This document shows positions 30,501-37,980 of a stretch of 64,000 nucleotides of DNA, in pieces; position 1 is the stretch's first letter; every line of letters begins with the position of its first letter. The notes under the pieces were generated by a model, which saw only the letters and a list, made by a program, of their open reading frames with translations, was not told the origin of the DNA and searched no databases. This DNA is from an uncultured Flavobacterium sp. Lineage in GTDB: Bacteria > Bacteroidota > Bacteroidia > Flavobacteriales > Flavobacteriaceae. Where the stretch lies: positions 101,901 through 165,900 of the forward strand of contig NZ_OY730243.1 in NCBI RefSeq assembly GCF_963422545.1, given 5' to 3'. The translations under genes and the position numbers were made by a program.

Positions 30501-33500
30501 ATTGTAAAACTCCAGTAATTCTTTTATCATAATACCCATCGACCAGCCATCGCTGATGATGTGGTGCATCACGGTGCTAAAGGCCCATTTATTGGCGCTG
30601 AGCTGATACAAATTAGCACGAAGTAAAGGAAGTTCAGATAAATCAAAGGCTGTGAGGATTTCCTTGTGAATAAGGGTTGACAGCTCTGATTCCTGTTCTT
30701 TGCTGTGCTGAAGATCATAACTCGCTATCTCAAAAGCAAATTCATTCACCGGTACAATCACCTGAAACACTTCTCCGTTTTCATACTCTTTGAAATACGT
30801 GCGAAGGATCTCATGGCGCTGTATTAATCCCTTAAAGGCTGTATTTAAAGCTTGTATCTCTAAATTGCCTTCGAAAATATAAATCCCGGGCATGTTGTAA
30901 GCAACACTGCCATCGGTAAACTGACTCAGCATCCACAAACGACGCTGGGACGAAGAGAGCTCATAGGCTTCTTGCTGGGCTACCGGGACAATGTCCTCAA
31001 AAGCGGTTTTGAGTGATTTGTCAATCAGGGCTGCCTGCGCTTCTAAAACCGGATAGGTAAAAATATCTTTTAATTCTACTTTTACGCCTAATTCTTTATG
31101 CAGCTGACTCGCTAAACGCGTCGCGGTTAAACTATGACCGCCCAGTTCAAAAAAATCATCATGTATCCCAATTTGTTCTCTGTTTAAAATCTCTTGCCAA
31201 ATCATGGCTAACTGCTGCTCACTTTGGGTTCTTGGAGCTACATAGGCATGGCTTTTTAAGGTCCCAAGTCCATCTAAAGACGGTAATTGGGCTTTATCAA
31301 GTTTACCGTTAGTGGTAAGCGGCAGGCTTTGTAATTGCATATAATGTGCCGGTACCTGATATGAAGGTAAATGTTGTGATAAATAGGTACGGATATCCGA
31401 TACATCGAGTGTGGCATCTTGGTCTTTACTCACTAAGTAGGCTATGAGTTCTTTATCGCCTTCACTATTGCTCTGCGCCACTACGGCGCTTGTGGCAATA
31501 GAAGGGTGTCCTTGTAGAACGCTCTCGATCTCTCCGGGCTCTATTCTATAACCGCGGATTTTAACCTGATCGTCTTTTCTGCCCAGATATTCCAGCTTGC
31601 CGTCGGCTTGCCAGCGGCCAATATCACCACTGCGGTACATGCGCTCACCTCTTAGAAAAGGGTTCTCTGTAAATTTCTCTGAGCTCAGTGTTTCCTGGTT
31701 CAGGTAACCCAAACCAACTCCCATACCGGCAATACAGATCTCGCCTGCTACGCCTATTGGCAGAAGCTCCAGAGATGGACCCAATATATAGATCTTTGTA
31801 CCTGAGATGGGTTTTCCAATCAGTACTGCTTTATTCTCTTCGAGTTCCTCTACCATACAGCCAACAGTGGTCTCCGTTGGGCCGTATTCATTGAAGATAC
31901 GAATATCAGGATTGATCTTTTTAAGGATCTGAACATGGGCTGTGCTTACCGCTTCTCCTCCTACTATGGCGCGGGTCATGGTTGTGGACTCGATATTTAA
32001 CTGTTCCAGAAGTTTGATATGCGACGGGGTTAGTTTGATACTGTCTATACCACTTCTAGCACTAAAGCTGTCTTTTAAAATATCGGAAAGCTCTGTATAC
32101 TGCCCGTAGATGGTCAGCTCTTTTCCTCTGGTTAGGGCGCTGAAGATACTGGTGATCGTTAAATCAAAGGATAACGAGGTATAAAGTCCAAAGTTTCCTG
32201 TCTCTGGGGTAAAGTAATGATGGTTCGCCCACTGGATGTAGTGCGAGAGATTACTATGTGCCAGCATACAGCCTTTGGGCTGGCCTGTAGAGCCTGAGGT
32301 ATAGATAATATAGGCAAGGTCGCTTGGTGTTAGCTTTGTTGACACTGTCTGTGATTCCAGACTCTCTAACTGGGCATCTACTGCAAAAACAGCTCCTGTG
32401 TAGTTCCCCAGATCAAACATATAGTCGGTTTGGGTTAACAAGATTCGTATTGCTGTATCACTTATGATATACTCCTTGCGCTCCTGTGGATACGAGGGGT
32501 CAATCGGTACATAAGCGGCACCTGATTTTAAGATCCCAAGTATCGAGACGATCATCTTCTCTGAGCGGTCCTGCATAATACCCACAAGGTCTCCTTTTTG
32601 GATCGCGCAGGTGTTTTGCAGATAATAAGCCAGATTATCCGATTGGCTATCCAGCTCTTTATAACTAAGGGTTGTCCCCCCATAATATAAGGCTCTCGCA
32701 TCTGGATTTTGGGTTACCTGTTCTTGGAACAGATCCAGTACGTTTACAGTAGTGTCTTTGTTGTAATTGAATTCTACTGTGTTAAACTCTTCTATTAAGG
32801 TTGCTTGTTCTCTCTGGCTTAAATGATCGTTATCTTTTAGCTTAGCAGAAGGCTGCTCCTGCATACTGCTTAAAATAGCAAAATACAATTCTGCCAGACG
32901 ATCTGTGGTAAAACCACACTGCAGCTTATGGGTCAGACGGATACTCAAATTGTAAAAGCCATCGGTACGATCGATGATAAAATCCAAAAAGGTATTGGTT
33001 AAATCAATCCCACCGATGCTCAGACCTGAGAGGTTGTTATACTGATCTTCAGTGGCTTTTTCTTCTTCTATGGCTCCATAGGCATGAAAATCAACATAAT
33101 CAAAAAGCACATCAAAAAACGGGTTTCCTTGTCTGCCTTGTTTATTGTGCAATAGCGAGATCTCAAGTATGCTCAGACGTTCTTTGTCTTTCAGGCCAAT
33201 TAATTTTTGGTGAACGCCATCAATTAATTTATCAGCGCTTATATCGTTGGATACTCCAACTTTAAAAGGAATTGTATTTAAAAAACAACCCAATAACTTA
33301 TCACTATCCTCACAAGTAGGACGCATATGACTCACAAGTCCTGTTACGATTTCTTCACTGTTGTAGCTTAACACTTTAAGCATATACATATAAGCTCCCA
33401 AAGAGACTGCTTTAACTGTAGTGTTATGCGCTTTGGCAAATTGCTCTAAAGTATTAATCTCTTCCTTGCTCAGTTGGTAATGGCTCATACTAATGTCCTC

Positions 33501-36500
33501 TTCTTCTGTAAAAAGGGTCAGACGATTATATCCTTTGAGCTCTTCTTTCCAGAAGGTTTGGATCGCCGGATCACGCTTGGCTACTTCATGCTCGATGATA
33601 AAATCCCTGTAACTTGATTGTAATGGTGTTGGAGAAAATGCAGGGTTCTGCTCTAATTCCAAATAAAGATTGTTAAGCTCGGTCATAAAAAGGGCATCAC
33701 TCCAGCCGTCGATAATGGCATGATGGCATTGGAATACAAAGACTACTTCGTCCTGACCTAAATCAAATGCAGCCATACGCCACAGCGGGGCTGTATTTAC
33801 AATAAAAGGAGATTTCATCTCATTGTCCAAAAAGTCTTTTATTGTTTTTTCCTGTTCTTCCCTTGCCTGATCTCTTAGGTTCACATAATGCAGTCGGGCA
33901 TCAATGTCTTTGTGTACCATCTGAACTTCTGTGGCATAACCTTCCATATGAAAACTGGTTCTTAGGATGCTGTGCTTGTAAACCAGTAACCTTAGGGCGT
34001 TTTCAAAACGTTTTGGGTCAAAATCTTTAAAAATACGCTGGTGTACCATTTGATCGTGGTACATTCCTTTGCTGCTGTCTACAAGGGATTCGAAGATCAT
34101 TCCCTTCTCAATATCACTCATCGGGTAAACGTCTTCTATCGTTTGGGCATCTTCTAAACTTTCAAGGATTTCTGATTTTAAGACTTCCAGTTCTTCGAGC
34201 ACCTGAACTTTGTGCTGATTTTGGGTTTGGTTACGGGCATCGAAAACATCCTTATTGGCATCTACATGCTTAAGTAAACTCTCGATGGTACTCTGGCGGT
34301 ATACCTCTCCGATAGGGACATCCAGGTCCAGTTCGCGGCGAAGTCCTGCCATCATGCGAAGGATCTTTATAGAGTCTCCTCCCAAATCAAAGAAATCATC
34401 ACGGATACCTATTGGTTCTCTGTTTAGGATTTCTTCCCAGATCCCCACTATCGTTTCTTCTCTTTGGGTTGTCGGGGCCACATACTCACTGGCTCGTAAA
34501 CTGCCCAGACCATCAAGTGATGGCAATTGCGTTTTGTCGAGTTTACCGTTAGTGGTGAGCGGCAGGCTTTCTAATTGCATATAATGTGCCGGTACCTGAT
34601 AGGCTGGTAAATGCTGTGATAAATAGGCTCGGATATCCGATACATCTAATGTCGCATCCTGATCTTTGCTCACTAAGTAGGCTATGAGTTCTTTATCGCC
34701 TTGGCTGTTGCTCTGCGCCACTACGGCGCTGGTAGCAATAGAAGGGTGGCCTTGTAGAACGCTCTCGATCTCTCCGGGCTCTATTCTATAGCCTCGGATT
34801 TTAACCTGATCGTCTTTTCTGCCCAGATATTCCAGCTTGCCATCGGCTTGCCAGCGCCCAATATCTCCACTGCGGTACATGCGCTCGCCTTTCACAAAAG
34901 GATTCTCTGTAAATTTCTCTGCGCTCAGTGCTTCCTGGTTCAGGTAACCCAAACCAACTCCCATACCGGCAATACAGATCTCGCCCGCTACGCCTATTGG
35001 CAGAAGCTCCTGCGATGGACCCAATATATAGATCTTTGTCCCTGAGATGGGTTTTCCAATCAGTACTGCTTTATTCTCTTCGAGTTCCTCTACCATACAG
35101 CCAACAGTGGTCTCCGTTGGGCCGTATTCATTGAAGATACGAATATCAGGATTGATCTTTTTAAGGATCTGAACATGGGCTGTGCTTACCGCTTCTCCTC
35201 CTACTATGGCGCGGGTCATGGTTGTGGACTCGATATTTAACTGCTCCAGAAGTTTAATGTGCGACGGGGTTAGTTTGATACTGTCTATACCGCTTTCAGC
35301 GCTAAAGCTGTCTTTTAAGATATCGGAAAGCTCCCCGTACTGCCCGTAGATGGTCAGCTCTTTTCCTCTGGTTAGGGCGCTGAAGATACTGGTGATTGTT
35401 AAATCAAAGGATAACGAGGTATAGAGTCCAAAGTTTCCTGTCTCTGGGGTAAAGTAATGATGGTTCGCCCACTGGATGTAGTGCGAAAGGTTTGCATGCG
35501 CCAGCATACAGCCTTTGGGCTGACCTGTAGAGCCTGAGGTATAGATAATATAGGCAAGGTCGGTTTCTTTTAACTCAACTATTGGGGCTGCATGTGATTC
35601 CAGACTCTCTAATTGGGCGTCTACTGCAAAAACAGCTCCGGTGTAGTTCCCCAGATCAAACATATAGTCGGTTTGGGTTAACAAGATTCGTATTGCTGTA
35701 TCACTTATGATATACTCCTTGCGCTCCTGTGGATACGAGGGGTCAATCGGTACATAGGCGGCGCCGGATTTTAAGATCCCAAGTATCGATACAATCATCT
35801 TCTCGGAGCGGTCCTGCATAATACCTACAAGGTCTCCTTTTTGGATCGCGCAGGTGTTTTGCAGATAATAGGCCAGATTATCCGATTGTACGTCCAGCTC
35901 TTTATAACTAAGGGTTGTGCCTTGGTAATGTAAAGCTGTAGCATCCGGATTTTGGGTTACCTGTTCTTGGAACATATCCAGTACATTTACAGTAGTGTCT
36001 TTGTTGTAATTAAATTCTACTGCGTTGAACTCTTCTGTTAATTGATGACGCTCTGCTGCACTGATATATTCCAATGTATTAAGGGCTTTATCGGGAGAGG
36101 TAACTGCTGCCTGCATCAGCTGCTCGAAATGACTGAACATGGCCTCTGCGGTAGCCTCTGTGTAAATATCGCTGTTGTATTCCAATAATAAACTTAATCC
36201 CTGGTCTGATTCCAAAAACATAAAGGTCAGATCAAATTTGCTCATACGTGGGGTATCTCCCTGATATCCGCTTACACTAAGACCTTCCAGTTCGGGGCTC
36301 TTGGGTTTATTAACCGAGCGGTTGTCATGGTAATCGATCAGTACATCAAAAAGTACATTGCGGCTCAGATCTCGTTTTAAGCTTAGTTCGTCTATGAGCT
36401 GATCAAATGGAAACACCTGATGCGCATAGGCATCTAAAGTGGTTTTACGAGCCTCTTGTAAAAGCGTTTTAAAACTGGCATCGCCTTTGAACTGCAAACG

Positions 36501-37616
36501 AAGGGCAAGGGTGTTTAAATAAAAGCCGATCTGCCCGTCCAGAGCGCTGTGCTCCCTGCCGGCAATAGGACTGCCGATGATGATGTCCTCTTGAGCGCTG
36601 TAATGGTATAATAAACTTGTTACTCCGGTAAGAAGTCCCATAAAAAGGGTACCTCCCTGCTCCTGGCTAAGGGTTTGTATTCCTGTATGCACCTCTGGGC
36701 TTAATGGACGAAGGATACTGTTTCCGTTATAGGTTTTTATTTGTGGACGCAGCCTATCTGTGGCGATATCCAATACCGAAAGCTCGCCTTTTAATTGGTT
36801 TAACCAATAATCTCGGTGAGATTCTAATGCTGCTCCCTTTAGCTGCTCTTGCTGCCAGGCGGCATAGTCCTTATATTGGATGGCAAGTTCTTCTAGTGTG
36901 GCGGCTTCTGCTTTTATTTCTGCATTGTAGAACTCCAGTAATTCTTTGATCATAATACCCATCGACCAGCCATCGCTGATGATGTGGTGCATCACAGTGC
37001 TAAAGGCCCATTTGTCTTTGCTTAGCTGATACAAATTAGCGCGTAGCAGCGGAAGTCTTGATAAATCAAACGCTGTGAGGATCTCCTGATGGATCAGGAT
37101 TGACAGCTCCGATTCCTGCTCTTTTCTGCCCTGAAGATCATGAGCTTCGATCTCAAAAGCAAATTCATCAGAAGGTACAATCACCTGAAGTACTTCTCCG
37201 TTTTGAGTCTCTTTGAAGTAGGTGCGAAGAATCTCATGGCGCTGTATTAATCTCTTAAAGGCTGTATTTAATGCTTGTACATCTAAATTGCCTTCGAAAA
37301 TATAAATCCCGGGCATGTTGTAAGCGATACTGCCATCGGTAAACTGACTCAGCATCCACAAACGACGCTGGGACGAAGAGATTACATAACTTTCTTCTTC
37401 TTTAATTTTAGGAATAATATTGGTTGTAATTAAATTACTTTCAGTCTCTACAGATTGAAAATAATCAATTAATCTACTTTTATTTTCTTTGATTCTACTA
37501 ATAATATCAGAAGTTAAGTTTTCTTTTGAGCCTGTTATTTTCAGCTCATTATCCTGAACTTTTATATTAATATTTAATTTAATTAAATCGTCTATAATGC
37601 CTTTTAAATCATTCAT
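24591..37616 (-). CDS. NRPS3: docking-C-A(Asn)-T-C'-A(Asn)-T-C-A(Asn)-T-C'-A(Ala)-T synthetase
   Basis: 4341 residues. A TubC-type docking domain (1 to about 55) precedes four modules. Condensation-motif positions: C1 HHIISDG near 211, C'2 HHAIIDG near 1299, C3 near 2352, C'4 near 3443. A-domain core motifs lie near 696, 1776, 2841 and 3905. Carriers are GGDSI (1078), GGHSL (2159), GGDSI (3223) and GGHSL (4279). Pocket codes are DLTKIGEVGK three times (Asn) and then DLFNNALTYK (Ala). The C' domains begin with a YPMSDIEKGM motif and follow only the GGDSI carriers, unlike the ordinary LCL-looking C domains. The C-terminus (WASNEIVEV to NFSI) is a short acidic/hydrophobic tail suited to the docking domain of NRPS4, whose start codon overlaps this stop (ATGA). 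Most of the first two modules is a near copy of NRPS2 modules 4-5. A 360-base gap separates it from NRPS2. Confidence 0.96.
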   Translation of the reverse strand: MNDLKGIIDDLIKLNINIKVQDNELKITGSKENLTSDIISRIKENKSRLIDYFQSVETESNLITTNIIPKIKEEESYVISSSQRRLWMLSQFTDGSIAYNMPGIYIFEGNLDVQALNTAFKRLIQRHEILRTYFKETQNGEVLQVIVPSDEFAFEIEAHDLQGRKEQESELSILIHQEILTAFDLSRLPLLRANLYQLSKDKWAFSTVMHHIISDGWSMGIMIKELLEFYNAEIKAEAATLEELAIQYKDYAAWQQEQLKGAALESHRDYWLNQLKGELSVLDIATDRLRPQIKTYNGNSILRPLSPEVHTGIQTLSQEQGGTLFMGLLTGVTSLLYHYSAQEDIIIGSPIAGREHSALDGQIGFYLNTLALRLQFKGDASFKTLLQEARKTTLDAYAHQVFPFDQLIDELSLKRDLSRNVLFDVLIDYHDNRSVNKPKSPELEGLSVSGYQGDTPRMSKFDLTFMFLESDQGLSLLLEYNSDIYTEATAEAMFSHFEQLMQAAVTSPDKALNTLEYISAAERHQLTEEFNAVEFNYNKDTTVNVLDMFQEQVTQNPDATALHYQGTTLSYKELDVQSDNLAYYLQNTCAIQKGDLVGIMQDRSEKMIVSILGILKSGAAYVPIDPSYPQERKEYIISDTAIRILLTQTDYMFDLGNYTGAVFAVDAQLESLESHAAPIVELKETDLAYIIYTSGSTGQPKGCMLAHANLSHYIQWANHHYFTPETGNFGLYTSLSFDLTITSIFSALTRGKELTIYGQYGELSDILKDSFSAESGIDSIKLTPSHIKLLEQLNIESTTMTRAIVGGEAVSTAHVQILKKINPDIRIFNEYGPTETTVGCMVEELEENKAVLIGKPISGTKIYILGPSQELLPIGVAGEICIAGMGVGLGYLNQEALSAEKFTENPFVKGERMYRSGDIGRWQADGKLEYLGRKDDQVKIRGYRIEPGEIESVLQGHPSIATSAVVAQSNSQGDKELIAYLVSKDQDATLDVSDIRAYLSQHLPAYQVPAHYMQLESLPLTTNGKLDKTQLPSLDGLGSLRASEYVAPTTQREETIVGIWEEILNREPIGIRDDFFDLGGDSIKILRMMAGLRRELDLDVPIGEVYRQSTIESLLKHVDANKDVFDARNQTQNQHKVQVLEELEVLKSEILESLEDAQTIEDVYPMSDIEKGMIFESLVDSSKGMYHDQMVHQRIFKDFDPKRFENALRLLVYKHSILRTSFHMEGYATEVQMVHKDIDARLHYVNLRDQAREEQEKTIKDFLDNEMKSPFIVNTAPLWRMAAFDLGQDEVVFVFQCHHAIIDGWSDALFMTELNNLYLELEQNPAFSPTPLQSSYRDFIIEHEVAKRDPAIQTFWKEELKGYNRLTLFTEEEDISMSHYQLSKEEINTLEQFAKAHNTTVKAVSLGAYMYMLKVLSYNSEEIVTGLVSHMRPTCEDSDKLLGCFLNTIPFKVGVSNDISADKLIDGVHQKLIGLKDKERLSILEISLLHNKQGRQGNPFFDVLFDYVDFHAYGAIEEEKATEDQYNNLSGLSIGGIDLTNTFLDFIIDRTDGFYNLSIRLTHKLQCGFTTDRLAELYFAILSSMQEQPSAKLKDNDHLSQREQATLIEEFNTVEFNYNKDTTVNVLDLFQEQVTQNPDARALYYGGTTLSYKELDSQSDNLAYYLQNTCAIQKGDLVGIMQDRSEKMIVSILGILKSGAAYVPIDPSYPQERKEYIISDTAIRILLTQTDYMFDLGNYTGAVFAVDAQLESLESQTVSTKLTPSDLAYIIYTSGSTGQPKGCMLAHSNLSHYIQWANHHYFTPETGNFGLYTSLSFDLTITSIFSALTRGKELTIYGQYTELSDILKDSFSARSGIDSIKLTPSHIKLLEQLNIESTTMTRAIVGGEAVSTAHVQILKKINPDIRIFNEYGPTETTVGCMVEELEENKAVLIGKPISGTKIYILGPSLELLPIGVAGEICIAGMGVGLGYLNQETLSSEKFTENPFLRGERMYRSGDIGRWQADGKLEYLGRKDDQVKIRGYRIEPGEIESVLQGHPSIATSAVVAQSNSEGDKELIAYLVSKDQDATLDVSDIRTYLSQHLPSYQVPAHYMQLQSLPLTTNGKLDKAQLPSLDGLGTLKSHAYVAPRTQSEQQLAMIWQEILNREQIGIHDDFFELGGHSLTATRLASQLHKELGVKVELKDIFTYPVLEAQAALIDKSLKTAFEDIVPVAQQEAYELSSSQRRLWMLSQFTDGSVAYNMPGIYIFEGNLEIQALNTAFKGLIQRHEILRTYFKEYENGEVFQVIVPVNEFAFEIASYDLQHSKEQESELSTLIHKEILTAFDLSELPLLRANLYQLSANKWAFSTVMHHIISDGWSMGIMIKELLEFYNAEIKGEAVTLEELAIQYKDYAAWQQEQLKGAALESHRDYWLNQLSGELPVLDIATDKARPQIKTYNGSSILRPLSPQVHTGIQTLSQEQGGTLFMGLLSGVTGLLYHYSGQNDIIIGSPIAGREHSALDGQIGFYLNTLALRLEFKGEDSFKTLLQEARKTTLDAYAHQVFPFDQLIDELSLKRDLSRNVLFDVLIDYHDNRSVNKPKSPELEGLSVSGYQGDTPRMSKFDLTFMFLESDHGLSLLLEYNSDIYTEATAEAMFSHFEQLMQAAVASPDSALNTLDYLSKAEQEKQTEEFNAVEFNYNNGNSENSYINVLDLFKEQVTQNPDARALYYGGTTLSYKELDVQSDNLAYYLQNTCAIQKGDLVGIMQDRSEKMIVSILGILKSGAAYVPIDPSYPQERKEYIISDTAIRILLTQTDYMFDLGNYTGAVFAVDAQLESLESHAAPIVELKETDLAYIIYTSGSTGQPKGCMLAHANLSHYIQWANHHYFTPETGNFGLYTSLSFDLTITSIFSALTRGKELTIYGQYGELSDILKDSFSAESGIDSIKLTPSHIKLLEQLNIESTTMTRAIVGGEAVSTAHVQILKKINPDIHIYNEYGPTETTVGCMVEELEEDKTVLIGKPISGTKIYILGPSLELLPIGVAGEICIAGMGVGLGYLNQETLSAEKFTENPFVKGERMYRSGDIGRWQADGKLEYLGRKDDQVKIRGYRIEPGEIESVLQGHPSIAISAVVAQSNNEGDKELIAYLVSKETDTALDVSDIRAYLSQHLPSYQVPAHYMQLESLPLTTNGKLDKAQLPSLDGLGSLRASEYVAPTTQREETIVGIWEEILNREPIGIRDDFFDLGGDSIKILRMMAGLRRELDLDVPIGEVYRQSTIESLLKHVDANKDVFDARNQTQNQHKVQVLEELEVLKTEILASLEDAQTIEDIYPMSDIEKGMIFESLVDSSKGVYHDQKVFQRLFHNFEPKRFERALELLVNKHSILRTSFHMEGYATEVQMVHKDIDVQLYYVNLKDLAREEQEKTIKDFLSKEIESPFIVNQAPLWRMAAFNLGQDEVVFVFQCHHAIIDGWSETSFVTELNNLYLELEQNPTFSPAPLQSSYRDFIIEHEIAKRDPAIQSFWKQEMEGYNRLTLFTKEYDVQNYSGNRENISLKQIESVARELNTTVKVISLSAYLYMLKLLSYSDEIVAGLVTNMRPKCEDSDQLLGCFLNTIPLRLILDQSQSGEGLIAEIHEKLLVLKDMESLSTLEISNTLNKGAESGNPFFDVIFNYVDFHIFDSVEEDMGEGQNELQAVDINSQVLGNTYFDFTIDVTGGAYNIGVSVTRKLLSGYTAEKVGDLYFKILEYLIQAPAEKLDDLKYITEAEEKKILEEFNDTEKIYPQDKTIIDLFELQVARTPDAIALTFEDKIFTYNELNEHVNQYGHYLRENYALNSDDLVGIKLNRDEWMIISILAVLKAGAAYVPIDTEYPQSRIDYMLSDSKCKILLDEDKLEAYKQQQTSYKKENLAHVNKPSDLAYIIYTSGSTGLPKGVMVEHTNAYSFIKWCEDEFHNSAFDVVFGATSICFDLSVFEIFYTLCSGKELRLINNVLSAPQYLTTSKKVLLNTVPTAMKALLQQEVDLSAVTIINLAGEPVSLDILNKLDTTKIELRNLYGPSEDTTYSTVYQFRNDNIVSIGKPISNTEIYILNNSNALQTVGLIGEICISGAGLARGYINKPSLTAEKFVDNPFRPGERMYKTGDLGRWTADGNIDFLGRKDEQVKVRGYRIELGEIESCLQSYPEMETSVVTIVVNKEGENEIAAYVVGKQDFNASDLRKFLQAKLPIYMLPAHYIQLDQLPLTPSGKTDRRNLPSPSISSISRKEHYVAPRTETEKKVAIIWEETLEKDKIGVTDNFFEAGGHSLKVIQLIARINKSFDVDLSLRALFANPTIESLSNEIDNTYWASNEIVEVDADSNLENFSI
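29500..31315. repeat. Repeat C, copy in NRPS3
   Basis: Highly similar, in long stretches identical, to 49381-51196 in NRPS2 (offset 19881). It covers the end of one carrier domain and most of an ordinary C domain leading into an Asn A domain. Short patches differ, for example near 30190, as expected from patchy gene conversion. Confidence 0.85.
31680..37238. repeat. Repeat A, copy in NRPS3 (about 5.6 kb)
   Basis: Near-identical to 38703-44261 in NRPS2 at a constant offset of 7023 bases. It covers C-A-T(GGDSI)-C'-A, that is nearly two modules. By eye I found only scattered differences, for example single bases at 32323 and 35488 and a divergent patch near 32676-32720. Homology continues more weakly to the start of the C domain at 37380. 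Confidence 0.9.
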
Positions 37617-37782
37617 ATAGTAATCTTTTTTATTTTTTTATAAACTATGTTTTTAGATACTTTTTATTAGTAAAATTCCAGCCCTAAATAATTTCATCAT
37701 ATCCTTTGAATTTGAGTAAATTAATCTAACTGTATGGTTTATTTGGTAGTAAATAGATTCAAGCCCCATAAACAATCTTGTG

Positions 37783-37808
37783 AAAAAGAGGGAAAAGAAC
37801 TCCCTCTT
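37783..37808 (-). terminator. Terminator-like hairpin between NRPS2 and NRPS3
   Basis: An 8-base-pair stem, AAGAGGGA (37786-37793) with TCCCTCTT (37801-37808), around a 7-base loop. On the minus strand the stem runs straight into a T run (37787-37783). It lies in the 360-base gap between the NRPS2 stop and the NRPS3 start and could attenuate transcription into NRPS3. Confidence 0.5.
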
Positions 37809-37832
37809 CTTTAAATTTCTAGGAACAACATA

Positions 37833-37857
37833 AAAAGTGATTAATTAGCTCACTTTT
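37833..37857 (-). other. Second inverted repeat in the NRPS2-NRPS3 gap
   Basis: AAAAGTGA (37833-37840) and TCACTTTT (37850-37857) form an 8-base-pair stem around 9 bases, AT-rich and followed on the minus strand by T-rich sequence. It could be a second weak terminator or an operator. The remaining bases 37617-37782 hold no gene, and I saw no clear TAnnTTTG promoter for NRPS3 there. Confidence 0.35.
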
Positions 37858-37908
37858 ATCCTCTTTTACCTTAATTAATAATAGAGAATAAAATTTCTCT
37901 TAAATCTA

Positions 37909-37980
37909 TTATCTTCCATACATTACCTTGATTATATTTAATTCAATTAAATCATCTGCAATGCATTTTAACTTGTTCAT
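37909..37980 (-). pseudogene. Relic of an NRPS start (TubC docking-domain fragment) overlapping the NRPS2 stop
   Basis: A 23-codon open frame begins MNKLKCIADDLIELNI and stops with TAA. The real NRPS3 begins MNDLKGIIDDLIKLNI: 12 of 16 positions match, and both continue to a shared IKV, the relic having lost one codon. Its ATG overlaps the NRPS2 stop as ATGA, exactly as NRPS4 overlaps NRPS3. This indicates that a docking-domain NRPS gene once followed NRPS2 directly by translational coupling and that its 5' end was left behind when NRPS3 acquired its present start about 360 bases downstream. Expression as a tiny peptide is possible but unsupported. Confidence 0.75.
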
